Shown one piece after another: positions 8,189 to 11,296 of a stretch of DNA of 11,296 bases. The DNA lies in contig CAMLRJ010000059.1 of the NCBI GenBank assembly GCA_946482345.1, positions 1 through 11,296 of the forward strand, written 5' to 3'. The stretch is from an uncultured Cellvibrio sp. (GTDB lineage Bacteria; Pseudomonadota; Gammaproteobacteria; Pseudomonadales; Cellvibrionaceae). Each line of letters begins with the position of its first letter. Within the stretch, counting starts at the first letter, position 1. The notes below the pieces were generated by a model. The model saw only the letters and a program-made list of their open reading frames with translations, did not search any database and was not told the origin of the DNA. Position numbers and translations under genes: made by a program.

Positions 8189-8746
8189 TTAAACCGCCAT
8201 TAAATCCGTTTCTTTTGCAGCCAGTGCTTTATCCACTTCAGCAATATATTTGTCGGTAATTTTTTGAATATCGTCTTGCGCACGACGATCATCATCTTCA
8301 CCAATTTTTTTATCTTTCAACAAAGCTTTAACTTCAGCCAACACATCGCGACGTACGTTACGTACAGCAACACGAGAATGCTCAGCTTCGGCTTTGGCTT
8401 GTTTGATAAAGTTCTTGCGGGTTTCTTCTGTCAACATTGGCAGAGGAATACGAATCAAACCATTGTTGGTTGATGGATTCAAACCCAAATCGGATTTCAT
8501 AATTGCCTTTTCAATTTCAGTCACCAGATTTCGTTCCCATGGACTGACCGACAAAGTGCGTGCATCTTCAATATTAATATTGGCCACCTGGCTCAAGGGT
8601 GTTTCAGTACCATAGTAATTAACCTTGATTCCATCCAGCAAACTCGGATGCGCACGACCGGTGCGAATTTTATTAAAATTATGACCCAAAGCTTCAATTG
8701 CTTTTTTCATGCGGGATTCTGCATCTTTTTTAATATCATTAATCAT
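8189..8746 (-). CDS. frr: ribosome recycling factor
   Basis: RRF binds the post-termination 70S ribosome and, with EF-G and IF3, splits it so that subunits can be reused. The 185-residue length equals E. coli RRF. Domain I is the long three-helix bundle: helix 1 about 1-28 with RTGRA at 28-32, and helices 2 and 3 from about 106 to 185. It contains Arg132 in RNVRRDV (129-135), which is important for ribosome binding. Domain II (about 31-105) holds the beta-rich segment with YYGTETPL and the SVSPWE turn. The ATG overlaps the pyrH stop codon as ATGA, with GAGGA six bases upstream (8753-8757), a good ribosome-binding site lying inside the end of pyrH. The pyrH-frr pairing is almost universal in bacteria. 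Confidence 0.98.
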   Translation of the reverse strand: MINDIKKDAESRMKKAIEALGHNFNKIRTGRAHPSLLDGIKVNYYGTETPLSQVANINIEDARTLSVSPWERNLVTEIEKAIMKSDLGLNPSTNNGLIRIPLPMLTEETRKNFIKQAKAEAEHSRVAVRNVRRDVLAEVKALLKDKKIGEDDDRRAQDDIQKITDKYIAEVDKALAAKETDLMAV

Positions 8747-9477
8747 TTTTTATCCTCTTCGATCAAAGTACCTTCGTTGCTGCCCACAACAATATTGAGC
8801 AACGCACCTGTTTTATTCATTCTGAAAACACGCACCGGCATGTCGTGTTCGCGACACAAACAAATCGCGGTCAAATCCATTACACCTAATTTTTTATCCA
8901 GCACTTCGTCATAAGACAATCGATCATATTTGGTTGCATGGGGATCTTTTTTGGGATCAGCAGAGTAAACACCATCCACTTTGGTTGCCTTTAATACTAT
9001 ATCGGCCTCAACCTCGATTCCTCGCAAGCAAGCGGCTGAATCTGTAGTGAAAAAAGGATTTCCGGTTCCTGCGGCGAATATCACCACCTCTCCCGAATTC
9101 AAAAAGCGAATCGCACGACGACGATCGTAATGCTCAACGATCCCACTCATGGGAATAGCCGACATAACGCGAGAGGAAATATTGGAGCGTTCAAGAGCAT
9201 CGCGCATGGCTAATGCATTCATCACTGTCGCCAACATCCCCATATGGTCACCTGTTACCCGATCAAGCCCGGCAGCACTGAGTTGTGAACCACGAAACAG
9301 ATTACCACCACCAATCACCAGGCCCACTTGCACCCCTATTCCCACCAACTGACCGATTTCCAGCGCCATTTTGTCCAACACTTTGGGGTCTATGCCAAAG
9401 CCTTCCGTCCCCATCAATTCCTCACCACTCAACTTCAACAGGATACGCTTGTATTTTTTATCTCGGGGACTCGACAT
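8743..9477 (-). CDS. pyrH: UMP kinase (uridylate kinase)
   Basis: PyrH phosphorylates UMP to UDP using ATP. It is a hexameric enzyme of the amino-acid-kinase fold, usually activated by GTP and inhibited by UTP, and supplies UTP and CTP for nucleic acids and for CDP-diacylglycerol made by cdsA downstream. The 244-residue protein has [13 protein letters not shown] (9-21) with the catalytic lysine region, the glycine-rich [10 protein letters not shown] (54-63), [20 protein letters not shown] (76-95) and the [13 protein letters not shown] nucleotide/UMP-binding segment (137-149). KATKVDG follows at 163-169. I chose the ATG at 9477 because GGAG lies six bases upstream and the N-terminus matches E. 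coli PyrH. The frame stays open upstream to 9609, but that would add 44 unconserved residues and run into the tsf terminator. It follows tsf after 192 bp and begins the long downstream operon. Confidence 0.97.
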   Translation of the reverse strand: MSSPRDKKYKRILLKLSGEELMGTEGFGIDPKVLDKMALEIGQLVGIGVQVGLVIGGGNLFRGSQLSAAGLDRVTGDHMGMLATVMNALAMRDALERSNISSRVMSAIPMSGIVEHYDRRRAIRFLNSGEVVIFAAGTGNPFFTTDSAACLRGIEVEADIVLKATKVDGVYSADPKKDPHATKYDRLSYDEVLDKKLGVMDLTAICLCREHDMPVRVFRMNKTGALLNIVVGSNEGTLIEEDKK

Positions 9478-9483
9478 AATTTG

Positions 9484-9487
9484 CTCC
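9484..9487 (-). promoter_or_regulatory. Shine-Dalgarno site deciding the pyrH start
   Basis: Minus-strand GGAG ends six bases before the ATG at 9477. The longer in-frame start at 9609 is preceded by the T run of the tsf terminator and has no such site. Confidence 0.75.
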
Positions 9488-9521
9488 ACAATTGATGATG
9501 GCGAACTCAAAAAATCGCGGC

Positions 9522-9530
9522 AGTGTATCA
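9522..9530 (-). promoter_or_regulatory. candidate extended -10 promoter for the pyrH operon
   Basis: On the minus strand TGATACACT fits an extended -10 element (TG, one base, then TACACT, four of six consensus bases). It would place a transcription start near 9515, giving a leader of about 40 bases before pyrH. No good -35 hexamer is seen 17 bases upstream (GCCATT). A promoter is expected here because a strong terminator lies just upstream and the downstream genes are essential. The exact site is inferred. Confidence 0.4.
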
Positions 9531-9545
9531 GAAAAATGTTTCTGA
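9528..9545. repeat. perfect 7-bp inverted repeat at the pyrH promoter
   Basis: TCAGAAA (9528-9534), four-base centre AATG, TTTCTGA (9539-9545). It lies just upstream of, and overlaps the TG of, the candidate extended -10 element. As DNA it could be an operator for a dimeric regulator. It lies upstream of the predicted start, so it would not be in the pyrH transcript. Chance cannot be excluded. Confidence 0.5.
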
Positions 9546-9609
9546 ATGGCAGCTCGAATGCACCAATGCCTGAAGCCTTTTTGAGGATGGTCGCCCGAAT
9601 AACAGCCAT

Positions 9610-9646
9610 AAAAAAACCCGCGAAGATTTCACTTCGCGGGTTTTTT
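9610..9646 (-). terminator. intrinsic terminator after tsf
   Basis: A 9-bp GC-rich stem (CCCGCGAAG at 9617-9625 and CTTCGCGGG at 9632-9640) encloses a six-base loop. On the minus strand it is followed by seven T residues (9616-9610). The A6/T6 flanks make the symmetry 15 bp on each side, so it could also stop transcription coming from the other direction. It lies 23 bp past the tsf stop codon and ends the rpsB-tsf transcript. Confidence 0.93.
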
Positions 9647-9669
9647 ACTAGACCGACTCTCCCAACAAA

Positions 9670-10530
9670 TTACTTGTTAGAAGCAGCAACCTGTGCAGCT
9701 ACTTCAGCAGCAAAATCCACCACTGCTTTTTCAATGCCTTCACCTACTTCCAAACGCACAAAGCTCTTCACGGTTGCACCCGCTGCTTTTGCAAACTGAG
9801 CAACGGTTTGCTCCTGATTTTTCACGAAAGGCTGATCAACAAGACTGGCTTCTTTCAGGAACTTGTTGATACGACCAACAATCATTTTCTCAACGATTTC
9901 AGCTGGTTTGCCCGCCATATCAGGTTGCGCACGGATGATTTCTTTTTCTTTCTCAACCAATTGCGCAGGCATTTGATCCGAGCTGACAACAGTTGGGTTT
10001 ACTGCAGCAACATGCATCGCAATGTCTTTGGCTGTTTCATCATTACCACCTTCCAACTGCACCAACACCGCAATGCGATTGTTCAAGTGTAAGTAACCAC
10101 TAACTACACCGCCCTGAACCAAACTGATGCGACGAACACTGATTTTCTCGCCAATTTTTTGCACCAAAGCTTCACGAGCAGATTCCAACTCACCGGCCAT
10201 CAAAGCAGCAACATCGGTTTGTTTGCTAGCAAAAGCCTTCTCAAGAACAGTGTTAACAAACGCCAGAAAGCCAGCGTCACGAGCAACGAAATCTGTTTCA
10301 GAGTTAACCTCAATTGCAACGGCATAACTGTTGTCCGGCGCTACTTTTACAGCCACTACACCATCAGCAGCAGTACGGCCTTCTTTTTTCGCCGCTTTCA
10401 AACCTGAGAGTTTACGCAAGTTTTCAATTGCCAATTCAACATCGCCACCGGCATCGGCCAATGCTTTTTTACATTCCATCATGCCCAAACCAGTACGTTC
10501 GCGCAGTTCTTTCACTAATACAGCTGACAT
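9670..10530 (-). CDS. tsf: translation elongation factor Ts
   Basis: EF-Ts is the cytoplasmic guanine-nucleotide exchange factor that releases GDP from EF-Tu. The 286-residue product (E. coli 283) starts with the UBA-like N-terminal domain (about 1-50) carrying the family signature [16 protein letters not shown] (9-24). The core follows with [10 protein letters not shown] at 76-85, whose TDFV (79-82) contains the Asp-Phe pair that disrupts the Mg site of EF-Tu. Two core subdomains and a C-terminal helical module complete it. The ATG at 10530 has GAGG eight bases upstream (10539-10542). It follows rpsB after 70 bp containing a hairpin with a T run, and is followed by a strong terminator. rpsB and tsf thus form their own unit, as in most proteobacteria. 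Its output may be tuned relative to S2 by read-through of that hairpin. Confidence 0.98.
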   Translation of the reverse strand: MSAVLVKELRERTGLGMMECKKALADAGGDVELAIENLRKLSGLKAAKKEGRTAADGVVAVKVAPDNSYAVAIEVNSETDFVARDAGFLAFVNTVLEKAFASKQTDVAALMAGELESAREALVQKIGEKISVRRISLVQGGVVSGYLHLNNRIAVLVQLEGGNDETAKDIAMHVAAVNPTVVSSDQMPAQLVEKEKEIIRAQPDMAGKPAEIVEKMIVGRINKFLKEASLVDQPFVKNQEQTVAQFAKAAGATVKSFVRLEVGEGIEKAVVDFAAEVAAQVAASNK

Positions 10531-10556
10531 GGTTTTTTCCTCAAATCAGTAGAGTT

Positions 10557-10579
10557 AAAAAGGGGGCAATGGCCCCCTT
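10557..10579 (-). terminator. hairpin with T run between rpsB and tsf (probable partial terminator)
   Basis: On the minus strand AAGGGGGC pairs with GCCCCCTT (8 bp, at 10572-10579 and 10560-10567) around the four-base loop CATT. The run of T residues extends to 10557. This has the form of an intrinsic terminator with a short U tract. Since tsf begins only 27 bases further on and I see no clear promoter between, some read-through is expected, making it an attenuator or an mRNA stability element. Confidence 0.7.
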
Positions 10580-10600
10580 GATGATCGGATGAACCCGGGG

Positions 10601-11296
10601 TTATTCGGCAGCCGTTTCACTCTCGGCAGCAACGTATTCATCTTTGTTAGGTACAGGTGATGCTGACTTGGCACCTTCCAAACATGCATCAGCAATCGCT
10701 GTTACATAAAGTTTGATTGCACGTATGGCGTCATCATTACCAGGGATGACGTAATCAACACCTTCAGGATTGCTATTGGTATCCACGATCCCGATAACAG
10801 GAATGCCTAACTTGTTGGCTTCCTGAATAGCGATACGTTCGTTATCAACGTCGATAACAAACATGGCATCAGGCAAACCACCCATGTTCTTGATACCACC
10901 GATTGAACGCTCGAGTTTTTCCATATCACGAGTACGCATCAGCGCTTCTTTCTTGGTCAATTTGGCAAAAGTACCATCCTGACTCTGACCAACCAGATCA
11001 CTCAAACGGCGAATAGATGCACGAATGGTTTTGTAATTGGTCAACATGCCGCCTAACCAGCGACTGCTAACGAAAGGCTGGCCAGCACGCAGTGCTTGCT
11101 CTTCAATCGTTTTTTGTGCTGCACGCTTGGTGCCCACAAACAGAATTTTTTTCTTTTGAGAAGCCATTTGTTGAACCACAGCCAAGGCCTGGTTGAACGC
11201 GGGGACAGTGTGCTCAAGGTTAATGATGTGAATCTTGTTACGAGCGCCGAAGATGTATTTGCCCATCTTTGGGTTCCAGTAACGGGTTTGGTGACC
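10601..11296 (-). CDS. rpsB: 30S ribosomal protein S2 (5' end cut by window edge)
   Basis: S2 is a late-assembling protein of the small ribosomal subunit, needed together with S1 for mRNA binding. The visible 231 residues begin inside the gene with [10 protein letters not shown], which corresponds to residue 17 onward in E. coli S2, so about 16 N-terminal codons and the promoter lie beyond the window. Clear family motifs include [69 protein letters not shown] and [19 protein letters not shown]. The C-terminus is acidic and alanine-rich (AAESETAAE), as in relatives. The ATG at 11266 is an internal methionine (equivalent to the WNPKM segment), not the start. In many bacteria S2 represses its own rpsB-tsf transcript through the 5' leader, but that leader is not in this window. 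Confidence 0.98.
   Translation of the reverse strand, partial: GHQTRYWNPKMGKYIFGARNKIHIINLEHTVPAFNQALAVVQQMASQKKKILFVGTKRAAQKTIEEQALRAGQPFVSSRWLGGMLTNYKTIRASIRRLSDLVGQSQDGTFAKLTKKEALMRTRDMEKLERSIGGIKNMGGLPDAMFVIDVDNERIAIQEANKLGIPVIGIVDTNSNPEGVDYVIPGNDDAIRAIKLYVTAIADACLEGAKSASPVPNKDEYVAAESETAAE

Noticed and set aside
11264..11266. ATG at 11266 as the start of rpsB
   Set aside because: The frame continues upstream to the window edge with [10 protein letters not shown], which is conserved S2 sequence.
1..11296. Mobile elements, CRISPR arrays, tRNA/rRNA genes, riboswitches, defence or toxin genes
   Set aside because: The window is filled by recognised housekeeping genes with gaps of at most 192 bp. 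I saw no terminal repeats, repeat-spacer arrays, cloverleaf sequences or unknown reading frames.

Overview
The window is a contiguous stretch of the conserved gammaproteobacterial chromosome that joins translation, pyrimidine and isoprenoid metabolism and outer-membrane assembly. All eleven genes lie on the minus strand, so in transcription order (right to left) they read rpsB (5' end cut off), tsf, pyrH, frr, uppS, cdsA, dxr, rseP, bamA, skp and lpxD (3' end cut off). The order frr-uppS-cdsA-dxr-rseP, as I recall it, is that of Pseudomonas rather than the E. coli order frr-dxr-uppS-cdsA-rseP. With the moderately AT-leaning base composition, I infer a gammaproteobacterium near Pseudomonadales/Cellvibrionales. 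Genus cannot be assigned from this sequence alone.

Region 1 (9610-11296) is the translation block. rpsB (ribosomal protein S2) is followed by a 70-bp gap holding a GC-rich hairpin with a short T run, then tsf (elongation factor Ts), then a strong intrinsic terminator. Region 2 (9478-9609) is the only sizeable regulatory gap. It has a plausible extended -10 promoter for pyrH, overlapped by a perfect 7-bp inverted repeat.

Region 3 (1-9477) looks like one long operon. Genes from pyrH to rseP are separated by 2 bp or less or overlap (pyrH/frr ATGA, cdsA/uppS 8 bp). Only 59, 36 and 22 bp separate rseP/bamA, bamA/skp and skp/lpxD, and I see no terminator in any of them. The operon runs from UMP kinase and ribosome recycling through undecaprenyl-diphosphate synthesis (uppS), CDP-diacylglycerol synthesis (cdsA) and the MEP pathway (dxr). 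It ends with envelope stress proteolysis (rseP), beta-barrel assembly (bamA), the periplasmic chaperone (skp) and lipid A synthesis (lpxD). Every enzyme keeps the catalytic residues I could check.

This is core-genome sequence. I found no mobile element, CRISPR array, RNA gene, toxin, defence locus or unknown gene, and I do not think a previously undescribed system is present. The observations most worth following up are in BamA, which is longer than the E. coli protein and carries an EF-hand/dockerin-like acidic loop in the predicted extracellular loop 6. The rpsB-tsf hairpin and the inverted repeat at the pyrH promoter are the other two.
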